From Paraspadella gotoi (lineage: Eukaryota > Chaetognatha), in the NCBI GenBank assembly GCA_051294375.1, contig CM119270.1, positions 17,891,710 to 17,955,709 of the forward strand: 64,000 nt of DNA, read 5' to 3'. Both the position numbers and the translations under genes were made by a program. The notes under the pieces were generated by a model. The model saw nothing but the letters and a program-made list of their open reading frames with translations, had not been told where the DNA came from and made no database searches. Positions within the stretch are counted from its first letter, which is position 1, and every line of letters starts with the position of its first letter. Positions 22,329 to 34,727 of this stretch are shown piece by piece.

Positions 22329-24540
22329 GTAAGGGGGAAGTCGAGGGGGGAATTTGATTGGTGGGTAAGGGGCAGTGATGGTAAGTAAATACGTAAATAC
22401 GTAAATACGTACATTGACGAGGTTTTCTATTGATCTAATTAATTCGGTAGTTACTGAGATGTTTATTCGTATTTAAATCGCTTACTCGTTGAAAAAAAAA
22501 AATCAAAATTGGGCGCCACTGAAGAAGAAGACGTATATCGCAACGGTAATGTTTATTGAGGAAAAGTCCCTGGCCGGAAATAGTATTAAGGAAAAAAGGA
22601 AGTTAGTAGAACTGGAGGCTCGCGGAGACTGGACTGAAAGGGGACGGATACTCGGGAGAGGGAGGGGAAGAGGAGGATGAGGATCGAGAAAGCAAATTTA
22701 AAAATTCTCCGGGAGAATCTGTTTCGGTCGCTAACATAACTTAAGATGCATTACAGGGCAAGAATAATACGGGCTTTTCCGAAAGCATAACTATGTTACC
22801 CTGAAATTCTCGATTGATTTGAGATTGTATCGTGATATCTCTCCTCGGAATTCACGCGTCAAATATTATTCATCTCAAAAACCGCAAAAAGTAAACTTGA
22901 CTTTTTTTTTTTCTCGGAGAAAATGATTTCAGATCTTCTTCGAATCCAAAGACTTTTTTCTCTCGAGAGGGAAAAACCGCCATTTTGAGATTCCCCCTTT
23001 TTTTTTCCAAAGGACAATCAATCAACTTCTTTCTTTGATTAAATCTTCATTCTTCGCGAAGGAGCCATGTTTTCTCCAATCAGAAGCCAATCAAGTGCTT
23101 ANNNNNNNNNNNNNNNNNNNNNNNNNNNNNNNNNNNNNNNNNNNNNNNNNNNNNNNNNNNNNNNNNNNNNNNNNNNNNNNNNNNNNNNNNNNNNNNNNNN
23201 NNNNNNNNNNNNNNNNNNNNNNNNNNNNNNNNNNNNNNNNNNNNNNNNNNNNNNNNNNNNNNNNNNNNNNNNNNNNNNNNNNNNNNNNNNNNNNNNNNNN
23301 NNNNNNNNNNNNNNNNNNNNNNNNNNNNNGGGAGAGACCCAGGGCGTTTTGTTAGTTCCGAGGTGAATTAATGAAGTCGAGATTTTTCTTTAGATTGAGT
23401 CGTTGTTCTTTTGTTTACTTCAACCGTTTGTTGGTTTGTTCGTTTGTTTCTTTGTTTACACGTAAAATCATTGGAAGACAAAAGCGTTTCGTTATGATTT
23501 TTTTTCTTGTTTTCTTTCTTTAAAATTTAAGCATCCATTATAAAAATTATTNNNNNNNNNNNNNNNNNNNNNNNNNNNNNNNNNNNNNNNNNNNNNNNNN
23601 NNNNNNNNNNNNNNNNNNNNNNNNNNNNNNNNNNNNNNNNNNNNNNNNNNNNNNNNNNNNNNNNNNNNNNNNNNNNNNNNNNNNNNNNNNNNNNNNNNNN
23701 NNNNNNNNNNNNNNNNNNNNNNNNNNNNNNNNNNNNNNNNNNTAAAAACAATATCTTTTTTTCTCTCTTCTCTTCCCCAGTCGTGATTCGTTCGGGTTTT
23801 TTCTCGCTAATGGAAAAAGTATTCGAGATAAACAAAAAACATCTGATTCNNNNNNNNNNNNNNNNNNNNNNNNNNNNNNNNNNNNNNNNNNNNNNNNNNN
23901 NNNNNNNNNNNNNNNNNNNNNNNNNNNNNNNNNNNNNNNNNNNNNNNNNNNNNNNNNNNNNNNNNNNNNNNNNNNNNNNNNNNNNNNNNNNNNNNNNNNN
24001 NNNNNNNNNNNNNNNNNNNNNNNNNNNNNNNNNNNNNNCTCTCTCTTTCTATCAGCATCTGCACTAATACTCACTCAGCTTGTTTTAAAAAAGGCTCGCC
24101 TTCCCTTCCACCGAATATTTGAGATACTCCCTCCAACAACCACTTTTTTGAGACGCCCCCTTATTCCACCGCGAGACATTTTCCGCCGACCTTTATCTCT
24201 CTTCCATCCACGATTCGCCTCTTTATGATTTTCTCCTTCGTTTAACCTTTATTCACTGGCGCCATCCCACGGCGACAACGTGAAAACGCGTGAACGGATC
24301 ACGAATCCCTGAAGGAAGATTTACAAATATTGAATTTTTTATCTCACGAAAACTGTTTGCATTTTTTTTTTACAAACGTATCGAGACTATTGTATTTTAG
24401 TAGAGACATCTTTAACCATTTATCTTTTAGCGGGATTCACAAAAGTTACTGATAATTGCCTGATGCGAACCCCGACGGCAATAACAACAGTTAACTACAA
24501 CGACCGATTTAAAAATTAACGAGTTCCTCTCTCATCGTCG
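22329..24540. other. Intron-like sequence interrupted by gaps
   Basis: AT-rich with T-runs and three gaps. The part from about 24040 on is the start of the segment that is recopied, with A-to-C changes, from about 28015. No exon seen. Confidence 0.45.
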
Positions 24541-24631
24541 TAACGACGACGACGACGAAGACGACGACGCCGACGACAACGACGACGACGAAGACGACGA
24601 CGCCGACGACAACGACGACAACGAAGACGAC
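24541..24631. repeat. (ACG/CGA)n microsatellite
   Basis: Imperfect GACGACGAC repeat with AAG and CCG interruptions. Similar tracts recur at 25808-25850 and 26209-26236. Confidence 0.9.
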
Positions 24632-25475
24632 ATTCTCTTGATGTTCGCGATCAATATTTCACGCGACGTCGAATCTCAGTTTTTTTTTCGCGGGAAAATT
24701 CAAACGGAAATTTATTTTTTCTTTTTTTTTTTTCTTTTTCTTTTTCTCTCCTTGATTCGAAAAGAAGAAGTCAGTAAAAATTATCTACACGAAAAATAAA
24801 AAAAAATACTTGGATTTTTAATATTTAATGCTTAACTTAATTTTAAAAGGATTTTTTTGTGTGTGTTGCCTGTCACTTCAGCATTTTGAGGTGACTATAA
24901 GTTTTCGTAATTCCCTAGAAAAATTATTAACGGTTTAATGTTTTAAAGTCTCCCAATAGACATTGATTAATTGATTAATTGATTGTTTATTGATTGATTG
25001 CTTGATGGACGACATTCTCTTGATGTTTCCGCGATTCCAATAATTTCACGCGACGTCGCAAATTCAAGTTTTTTTTCGCAGGGAAAATTCAAACGGAAAT
25101 TTTCTTTTTCTTTTTTTTTCTTTTCTTCTTTCTCTCCTTGATACGAAGAAGAAGAAGCTTCAACGATAAACAAATTATATTCTACACGAAGAATAAAAAA
25201 AAATACTTAGGCATTTTTAAATATATTACTGCCTTAACTTTAATTTTAAAAGGGACTTTATTTTTGTGTGTTTGCCTTGTTCACTTCAGCCATTTTGAAC
25301 GGTGACTATATAGTTTTCGTAATTCCCTAGAAAAAAGATTATTAACCGGTTTAATGCTTTTAAAGTCTACCCAATAGACATTGATTAATTGATTATGTTA
25401 CTAGTTGATTGCTACCTATGATTTGATTGATTGACTGATAGATTGAGTTGATCTGATTTGGATATAGATTTGACC
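24627..25475. repeat. ~380-bp direct duplication ending in (TTGA)n and a 25-N gap
   Basis: GACGACATTCTCTTGATGTT occurs at 24627 and 25007. The second copy follows the first through the T-rich block, the GTGTGTTGCCT motif and the ATTGATTAATTGATT end, but with scattered one-base insertions. It then runs into the 25-N gap inside a (TTGA)n array that resumes at 25501-25540. Confidence 0.85.
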
Positions 25476-25500
25476 NNNNNNNNNNNNNNNNNNNNNNNNN

Positions 25501-25532
<32 letters not shown>

Positions 25533-25540
25533 GTGATTGA

Positions 25541-25809
25541 AAACGTCTCACACTTTGTCTATCCAACTCACTTTGTCTATCCAACTCACTTTGTCTATCC
25601 AACTCACCGTGTCATCACCTCACTTTAATTTTTTTCACTTTCCCGTCTCTTTCTGTGAACCGCGGGATTTTTTCCGCTTTCCTCCACTGAAAGAAAAAAA
25701 ACAGCGGAACCCGATTACGAAGCTGGTAAATTACCTGACTGGGGTATGCTAATGAGATTGAAGTCGCGAAAGCCTAACCTTGGAATCTCAGCCGTTGAAC
25801 CTCGAGGAA

Positions 25810-25847
<38 letters not shown>

Positions 25848-27170
25848 TGACTTTTAGTGCAAAAATGACGACGACGTCGATTTCAAAAATAAGGCTTACA
25901 GTATTAATTATTATTATTATTAGTAGTAGTAATTATTATTATTAATATCATTAATAGGTCGATGACAAAATGACAACTTGGTTGACGTTAGAAAAGAAGC
26001 TGACAACAAGAAACGATTTGACTTTAAAGATGTTGACGACGACTACGACGACGACGATGGAGTATGGGAAGACGTACCGGACGACGCACTGCACGACCAA
26101 TAATGACGTGGAGGAAGTTATTTATTATTCTCTTGCGCGCTAAAAAAAAAAGCGACGACTGAACGGAGAACGACGTGAATAAGCAGATAGATCATACCGA
26201 CGCGGCGACTACGACGACGACGACGACGACGACGACACCAGACTCACAGAACTTATTCACCATTGACGCTTGAGCTTCTATTCTTTCCACTCTGACTCTC
26301 TCTCGCTCTCGCACTCGCTCACGTGAAGCGTGAAGAACACACCAAAAAAAAATAATATAGTGAACAACGCTAACAACGCTAACAAGTAACAACAACAAAA
26401 ATACAACAACATCGCCAATGACGACGGAAATTTGTTTCATTTTTTCCCCTCCAAATGCAAATTGCGATTTTGGGATAAACGTCGAGAGATGGCATGAATT
26501 GCGTCTATCTCTCTCTCTCTCTCTCTCNNNNNNNNNNNNNNNNNNNNNNNNNNNNNNNNNNNNNNNNNNNNNNNNNNNNNNNNNNNNNNNNNNNNNNNNN
26601 NNNNNNCCGCCATAGAATATCACCTTAATTCCACTCTGGACAGCATTTCCAATATATCTTTTCTTTTTTTTCTTTTTGACGTAAACAAGAACCACGGCCT
26701 TAATCTCTCTCTCTCTCTCAGTTACTCTCTCTCTCTCTATCTCTCTCTCACTCTCTCTCTCTCACTCGTCGTTCATAACGAGAAAAGCCGTACCCACGAT
26801 ACTCGCGATTAATAAACCAAGAAAAAAAAACAGGTCACTAATAAAATATTTAATAAAGTTCTCAAAGGATTATCTATTGAAATAGTTCTAAAGATAAGTG
26901 ATAACTGATAGTTCAGGATGGTAGTCTTTCTTTCGTTTCGCGACAGTAATGATAGCTATGATATTTTTATGAAATGAAGTGCCGTGACTTTTAAAATAAT
27001 TACTCACTTAAAGAAGTTATTTAACGATCGAAAACCATTTTAAACTTGTCTACAAAATGATTTCATCTGTAACTCGATTTCCCAAAAATTTGAAAATTTT
27101 TCTTCGACGTCCGATTCTCATTTTTTCCGCGAATTTATCGAAAAAAGTAACGACGGCGCCACCATCTCTG
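25541..27170. other. Non-coding stretch with triplet microsatellites
   Basis: Includes a CACTTTGTCTATCCAACT 18-bp repeat (25549-25605), (CGA)n at 25808-25850, (ATT)n near 25908-25945, (CGA)n at 26209-26236 and (CT)n at 26505-26527 and 26705-26765. All of it is mirrored in altered form at about 29190-31250. No exon supported. Confidence 0.55.
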
Positions 27171-27171
27171 T

Positions 27172-30100
27172 CGCTATCCCCCCCCCTCTGCTTCTTCGTC
27201 GCCTCTTGTGCTTTCTGCCTCCTGTCTTTTTTTTGCCCTCTGTCCTGTCTTTGCGTCCCGTCCTCTCTCTCTCATCTCTCTCTCTCTCTCTCTCGTCTTC
27301 TATCTCCTCTCATCTCTCATCTTCTTGCCGTACCTATCTTGCACGTCCTGCGGCGCTTTTTGCCGCTTCGTCGTCCCCTCTCACCCTTGCTATACTGTCC
27401 CTACCCTCCTTGCCCTGCGCGGGGTCCCCTGGGCCACCCATTGCCCCCCTGTTCCTTGGCCCGCCATCCACCCGTTCCCTTCCCGTTCCCCCCCCGCCCC
27501 TCCCGCCGTCCTTGATGCGATCGGCCGGGCTCAATGTTATCCGCTCACCTGACCCCACCGAGCCCCGCCGCAGGCAGTTTTTTCCGCCATTGTATGCCGA
27601 ACCCACAGCCGTTTTTCCGCGCCTTCTCTTGCCCCTCCGGCCCGGGCCCCCTCCCCCCCCTCTCTTCTCGACTCCACCTTTTCTGCGCCGGCCCTCTTGC
27701 TCTTACGGGCCTCTGCCTTCTAGTGTTCTTTTTCCGCTGACCGCCTTGTTGCGGTCGGCCCGCCCTTCGGACCTTCCTGCAGCCTCCCGTCTTTGTGTGG
27801 TTTCGATCTTTTTTGCTTTCCTTTTTCTGCCTCCTCTACATTTATCGTCAGCTCCCCTTTTTTTTTCTTTGTCGTTCCACCGCCCGTTGCTGTTCCTGTA
27901 CTTCACCACCGGCTCTCCCTGAAATGCCACGGCCCCCCTGCCGTTCCCTTCTCGGTCCTTCTTGGCACGAGGGTCCCTCAGGTCCCTGATCTCCCCTCGT
28001 CTCTCTCTCTACTCTCTCTCTTTCCTTCTGACGCCTACTGCACCTACCCTCCTCACACTACACGAACTTGTTTTTTACCCACCAGGGTTCCGCCTTCCCT
28101 TACCCCGCCTCTTTGCGACTCACTCCCTCGCCCCCCTTTTGCGACCGGCCCCCTTCTTCCCCGCGCGCCCTTTTCCGCCGACCTTTCTCTCTGCTTCCCC
28201 TCCCCGCTTCGCCTCATTTCTGCTTTCCTCACTTCGTTTCCACCTTTCTTCACCCTGGCGCCCTGCACCCGGCGCCCCCGTGCCCCCGCGTGCCCGCTCC
28301 CGCCTCACCTGCCGGCCGACTTTACCCACTCTTGCCTTTTTTACTCCTCCCGCACCCCTGTTTGCTTTTTTTTTCCCCCACGTCTACGCGCCTCATTTGG
28401 TTTTCGTACGACGCCTCTTTACGCCCTTTCTCGTTGCGCGGGCTTCCCACCCGTTACACTGCTCCTTGCCTGCTGCGCAACCCGCGCGGCCCTCCCCCGT
28501 TCCCCTCCCGCCCGACTTTCACCCTTAACACAGCGTTCCTCTCTCATCGTCGTCACGCACCCGCACGACCGCCGCCGCCGACCGACCGCCGACCGCAGGC
28601 CGACGCACCCACGCCGACCCACGCCAGACCGACCACTTATCTTGCTGTTCGCGCTCCCTCTTTCACCGCGCACGTCGACTCTTACGTTTTTTTTTTTTTC
28701 GCGGGCCCCTTCCCCCGGCCCTTTCTTTTAATTTTCTTTTTTTTTTTTTCGTTTCGTTTTCATCTCCTTGACTTCAGCCCACGACCGCCGATCCGTCCAC
28801 CTTCTCTCGCCCGCCCCACTCCCCACCACTCCTTGGCTTTTTCCTAACTTTCCTGCCTTACCAACCTATCCTTTCCCCAGGACTTTTTTTGTGTGATGTT
28901 GCCATGTCCCTTCCCCTTTTGCGGTGCAATATACACGTTTTCGTACACTTCCCGATCGACACCCTTCTTCACACCGGTTTACCTGTTTTCCACGTCTCCC
29001 CCATCGCCCCTTGCTTCCTTGGCTTCCTTGATTGGTTTACTTGCTTGACTTGCCTTGCTTTATTGCTTGCTTGATTGCTTGACTTAGCTTGCTTGCTTGC
29101 TCTGTTTGCTTGACTTTGACTTGCTTGGTTTGCTTGATTGCGTTGCTTGCTCTGCTTGCTCTGACTTGACGATGCTTTTGCCACACCGTCTCACCACCTT
29201 TGTCTACTCGCCCCTCAGCTTTGTCTACTGCCACCACCTCACTTTGTCTCATCCCTCCCTTTGTCTTCTCCACCTCACCCGTGTCCTCCCCCTCACTTTC
29301 ATTTTTTCCCTTTCCCGTCCTCTTTCCTGTGCCAGCAGCGCGGGCATTTTATTTCCGCTTTCCTCCCCTGCCCGCCACACCGCGGCCCCCGCATTACCGC
29401 AGCTGGTAACCCTTCCCTTGCCTGGGGTCTGCTCCTGAGCTTGCACAGTCGCGCCCGCCACCCGCTTGGACCTCTCCCGCCGTTGCACCCTCGCCGGCCG
29501 ACCGCCGCCGCCGCCGACCGACCAGCCGCCGCCGCTGCCGCTGCCTTTTCGTGGCACCTGCCGCCGCCGTCGCTTTCCCACCTTCCGGCTTCCCGTCTTC
29601 CTTATTCTTCTTTCTTCGTAAGTCGTCATTCTTCTTACATTCCTATCCATTCCATCGGTCGACTGCACCCCTGACAACCCCTATCGTTGCCGTTCGACCC
29701 GCACGCTGCCCCCCCGCCACGCTTTGCCTTTACCAGATGTTGCCGCCCAGCACTTCGCGACGACCGCCGACCGACGCCCCTCCGGCGCGTGGGCGGCCGT
29801 TTTTTCTTCTTCTCTTGGCCGCTCCCCCACGCGACAGCTGCCGCGCCCGCCGCTCCCGCGTCCACCGCCGGCAGCACAGACAGCAGACACACGCACAGAC
29901 CAGACACAGGACCGCCGACCACCACGCCTCCCACAGCACTTACTTCCCTTGCAGCTTGACGGCTTCTACTTCTTTCCCCTCTGCCTCTCTCTCGCTCATC
30001 GCACCATCGCTCACGTGCCGCCGTGCACGCACCACCCCCCACACACCCCTCCTCTCGTGCACCCCGCTCCCACCCGCTCCCACGTCCCACCTACCACCAC

Positions 30101-31390
30101 GACCGTCGCCACCTGCCGACGGCCATTTGTTTCACTTTTTTCCCCTCCCTTGCCCCTTGGCGACTTTGGGCATCCCCGTCGCGCGCTGGCACTGCCTTTG
30201 CGTCTAATCTCTCTCTCTCTCTCCATCTCTCTTTCTTCCTCTTCTCTTCTGCTCTTCTCTCTTCTCTCTATCTCTCCTCTCTCTTTCAATCTCTCTCTTT
30301 CTCTCATCTCTCTCTCTTTCTCATCTCTCCATCTCCTCTCTTTCTCTCTCTCCTTCTCTCTCTCTTTGTCACCACTCTCTCATCTTCTCCTCTCTTTCCT
30401 CTCTTTGTCCCTCTCCACTCTCTCTCTCTCTTTGTCCCCTTCTCTCTCTTTTTTTCCCTCTCTCTCTCTCTCTCTAATCTCATCTCTCTCTCTCTCTCAT
30501 CTCTTTGTCCACTCTCCCTCGTCCTCTTTCTTTTTTTTTCATCTCTCACTTCTTTTCACAAGATCGCACTCTTTCTTTCATCTCTCCTCTCACCATTACC
30601 TACACAGCGTTCCCGGCCTCGCCTCTCACCCTTCCATTTCCCCTCTGGCCGCACTTCCCACTCTTCTCTTTTCTTTATTTCTTTTCCTTTTGCCGTTCCA
30701 CCCGCACCCCGCCCGGCCTTCCTACTCCTCTCTCTCTCTTCGAGTTAACTCTCTCTCTCTCTCTCTCTCTCTCCCTCTCTCTCATCTGCCCGTCGTCGTT
30801 CCTCACCGCGCCACAGCCGTCCCCCCGCTCCTCGCGGGCTTCCTCACACACCAGACCACCCGGTCCCTTCCTACACATCTATTTCCTCACAGTTCTCCCA
30901 CGGCATATCTCTTGCCACTCGTTTCTCCCGCTAACAGTGCTACACCTGACATACGTTCCGGCTGGTCGTCTTTCTTTCGTTTCCCGCGACCCGTCACTGC
31001 TCGGCTCTGGCTGACTTTTCTGCAATGCCGTGCCGTGCCTTTCCCCTAATTCCTCCCTTACACGCACGTTCTTTCCCGCATCGACCCACCCCTTTTCCCC
31101 TTGTCTCCCCACACCATGCTTCACCTCTGTACACCTTCGCATTTCCCCCCACCTTTGACCCTTTTTCTTACGACCGTCCCGCTTCTCCTTTTTTTCCCGC
31201 GCCTTTCATCCGACCCACCGCCCGCCGGCGGCCCACCCTCATCTAGTCTCTCTCATCTCTCCCCATCTCCTCTTCCTACTCTCCTCTCTCTCTCTCTCTC
31301 TCTTCTATCTCTCATCTCTCTCATCCTACGTCTTCTCTCTCTCTCCTCTCCCCTCTCTCTCTCTCTCATCTCTCTCCTTTTTCTCCCACT
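27172..31390. repeat. A-to-C altered copy of the preceding segment
   Basis: From about 28015 to 31250 this region aligns end to end with about 24045-27165 once + strand A is allowed to become C. Example: CGTTTAACCTTTATTCACTG at 24239 against CGTTTCCACCTTTCTTCACC at 28235. G, C and T positions are mostly kept, and scattered insertions occur. 27172-28015 has the same A-poor composition and probably copies gapped sequence at 23.1-24.04 kb; I could not align it reliably. Long open frames here, rich in Pro/Ser/Leu/Arg, arise because loss of A removes stop codons (TAA, TAG, TGA). None should be annotated as genes. Confidence 0.88.
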
Positions 31391-31415
31391 NNNNNNNNNN
31401 NNNNNNNNNNNNNNN

Positions 31416-31844
<429 letters not shown>

Positions 31845-32151
31845 TCTTTCTCATTTATACTAAACAATAGATTATTTATATATGTATATGCATTTAAAAT
31901 AATTAAATTATCTAGTTCATATCTAACCTAATTAAACTAGCATTCATTCGTTACTATACTTTCATACGAGCAAGAAAATGTTCCCGTCAAGTTTAAAAGA
32001 CCTTTTATTTGTCATCTTTTTTCCTTTTTTTTTCTTCTGCTTCTTTTTTGCTTTTTTTTTCCCCGACACTCGTTTTTCATATTCATTCAAAAAATCGTTC
32101 AAGGACGAGACGGAGCGAAAAAAAAGATAGAGACAGAGTGACATGTTGGAT

Positions 32152-32246
32152 ATGAAATGAAATGAAATGAAATGAAATGAAATGAAATGAAATGAAATGA
32201 AATAAATAAAATGGAAAAAATAAATGAAATGAAATGAAATGAAATC
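32152..32246. repeat. (AAATG)n pentanucleotide repeat
   Basis: ATGAAATGAAATGAAATGAA repeat with an AATAAATAAA interruption in the middle. Confidence 0.95.
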
Positions 32247-32638
32247 GAGTAGAAATGTTATGATTTAATATAAAATAAGTCAATTAAAACTAAATGCAAT
32301 AAAATGAACTGAAATGTTAAAATGAAATCCAAAAAGAATATAACGGAAAACTTTCTAGAAACTTGATTTAAAATTTTAAAAGTCACTCTTGGGCATGGTC
32401 GAAGGTCTCCCCTGATGGTTCCAAGTAGTCTCCAGAACGTTGTTTTTTCCTGTTAATTAAATCATACGTGTTCCGTTTAGTGAGAGAAATTATAAAGATG
32501 AAAAGAATGGCAGATTGTGAAATCGACAGCGATGGAACGAAGTTTTGAAAGACAGCGATGGTACTAAATAGTTCAATCCGAGCAGAAGGAAAATTAGTAG
32601 GATTATTATCGATTAAAACTGATATCAACGATGATAGC

Positions 32639-32721
<83 letters not shown>
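32639..32721. repeat. (GAT)n microsatellite, ~80 bp
   Basis: Uninterrupted GAT triplets. Confidence 0.97.
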
Positions 32722-32722
<1 letters not shown>

Positions 32723-32812
32723 GGTGATAGCGATGATGATAGCGCGCCCGAAGTTGAGGCAACGGTGAAGGTGTGAATTGCAATAACACTGTTGATCGCG
32801 ATGAAAGAGGAT

Positions 32813-32920
32813 TCTGTCCAAAGATTATTTTCTGTCCAAAGATTATTTTCTGTCCAAAGATTATTTTCTGTCCAAAGATTATTTTCTGTGCAAAGATTAT
32901 TTTCTGTCCAAAGATTGTTT
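32813..32920. repeat. 18-bp tandem repeat, six copies
   Basis: Unit TCTGTCCAAAGATTATTT repeated six times with almost no variation (one GTGCAAAG variant). Because 18 is a multiple of three, frames stay open in both directions. Confidence 0.95.
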
Positions 32921-33623
32921 TTTGTTCTCTGATTCGACTAATTAAATCGAAAACCGACGGAAACATTTTGCCGTTGAAAATCGATTTTAATCACAACAAC
33001 AAAAAATTAATTAAATAAATCAAATAAAAAATGGAGAACAATTTGGTTCGGCTTCGATTGTGAAATTTTTTTTTCCTCTCTCTTCTCTCTCTCTCTCTCT
33101 CGTCTCTCGTCTCTCTCTCTATCTCTTCTCTCCTCTCTCTCTCTCTCTCTCTCCGCCATTTTAATGAGTTAAAACGTCTTTTTTTTTCCCCCCTCGCGTT
33201 TGATCAAAGATTTGTTTTCCCCTGGAATTTAAAAAGATCCGGATTAAATCGGAATTAACTGTAATCGAAATGGATCCAGTGTTTGAGTGAGGAGTTGTTG
33301 TTCTTGTTGTTTTTGTTGTTGTTGTTGTTTTTGCTGTTGTTGTTGTTGTCATACAAATGTTCTCAAACTTCTTCACGATCTGTTAATGTTAAATTCGTAA
33401 TTTAATTTAACGGTCACAAAATGGAATTAGAAATTAGCTTCGCCCTTCATTTCTTTTTTTTTTAACGTTTTATTGCTTAAAAAAAATACTATTGAGGATT
33501 TAAAAATTTAAATAAGAAATAAAAGGAAATAAGGAAAATTCTCTTCAACGAATGAGACGCATGAAAGAAAAAGTCTCTCCTCCTCTTCATCATTCTCGCT
33601 CTTGTTAAGTGTGTGACGACAGC

Positions 33624-33687
<64 letters not shown>

Positions 33688-33767
33688 GTCTCTCGTTTTT
33701 AAAGAGCTCAGAGTTCGTTCACACTGTGTTTTTTCACGAGAGATAAACGAGAGCGAGTGAAATATTT

Positions 33768-33815
<48 letters not shown>

Positions 33816-33824
33816 CGCGAGAGA

Positions 33825-33857
<33 letters not shown>

Positions 33858-34172
33858 GAGAAGACCGGAGAGAGCGGTCCTAAGCCGCTGTTCGGCCGAG
33901 NNNNNNNNNNNNNNNNNNNNNNNNNGAGAGGTTCCTAAGCCGTGTTTCGGCAGAGGATAATTTTCCAGGGGTCCTGCTCGTTAAGCCTTTCTCCTTTCCG
34001 TTTCGACTTTAAATCTTTTTTTCTTTCTTCATCTTTTCTTCTTTTTTTTCTTTTTCTATTTTACGGCTTTTGTTTTGCAATTTCTTTCTCTCGCAAAGAC
34101 TCATCTTCGAGAACTTATCTCGAGTGGGTTTTTCTTTTTCTTGTCGAAAAACGTGTTTTCTCTTCGCTCATC

Positions 34173-34247
<75 letters not shown>

Positions 34248-34670
34248 ATGAGGATGATGACGATGATGATGAAGATAAATGTTTTAAACTTAACATTGAA
34301 TTCACAAAGAAAAGTGTTAGTTAAATGATGTTTAACTGAAGAGGGGGTGCTTGACATAAACAGAGAGTGAAAAATAGCAGGGTGCTGCCATGTTATTATC
34401 TTGTCAAGAGTCACTGACAAAATAGCTTATTGATTTACTGAATTGGTGATTTTATATTCGTTTTATCTATTTAATATTTGACTCACATCAAGGCTTAGCT
34501 CTTTCTCTCTGTTTAGTATAGTTTATTCTCCATATTTTATTCTCATAATCAAATAGTTTTTTTAAGGTGAAATAAAAAAGATGTTTACGTCGACTGACAA
34601 AGATGATGTAGCAAAAAAAAAGTATAGTCGGAATTCGGCAAAAGATCTTTCGCGTCGGCGAAGTTAGTTC
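32921..34670. other. Non-coding stretch with GA, CT and ATG microsatellites
   Basis: (CT)n at 33069-33155 and 33631-33688, (GA)n at 33771-33860 running up to the 25-N gap at 33901, and (ATG)n at 34173-34246. CCTAAGCCG...TTCGGC occurs on both sides of the 33901 gap, so the flanks overlap. GTT/TTG repeats lie at 33297-33350. No exon supported. Confidence 0.55.
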
Positions 34671-34673
34671 TGT

Positions 34674-34727
34674 GCATTTGCATTTCGCCATTTGCATTTC
34701 GCCATTTGCATTTCGCCATTTGCCTTT
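34674..34727. repeat. 14-bp repeat carrying ATTTGCAT octamers
   Basis: Unit ATTTGCATTTCGCC repeated nearly four times. The octamer ATTTGCAT, the POU-domain (Oct) binding site, starts at 34676, 34690 and 34704, with a variant ATTTGCCT at 34718. Confidence 0.85.

Noticed and set aside
24541-25850. Regular direct repeats considered as a CRISPR array
   Set aside because: They are triplet and tetranucleotide microsatellites without unique spacers, in a eukaryotic genome.
27206-31050. Long plus-strand open frames rich in Pro, Ser, Leu and Arg
   Set aside because: They exist because A has been replaced by C, which removes stop codons. The source segment has no matching frames.
27172-31250. Diversity-generating-retroelement-type adenine mutagenesis
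   Set aside because: No reverse transcriptase or template/variable repeat arrangement is present, the change goes mainly to one base, and it extends over non-coding kilobases next to a filled gap.
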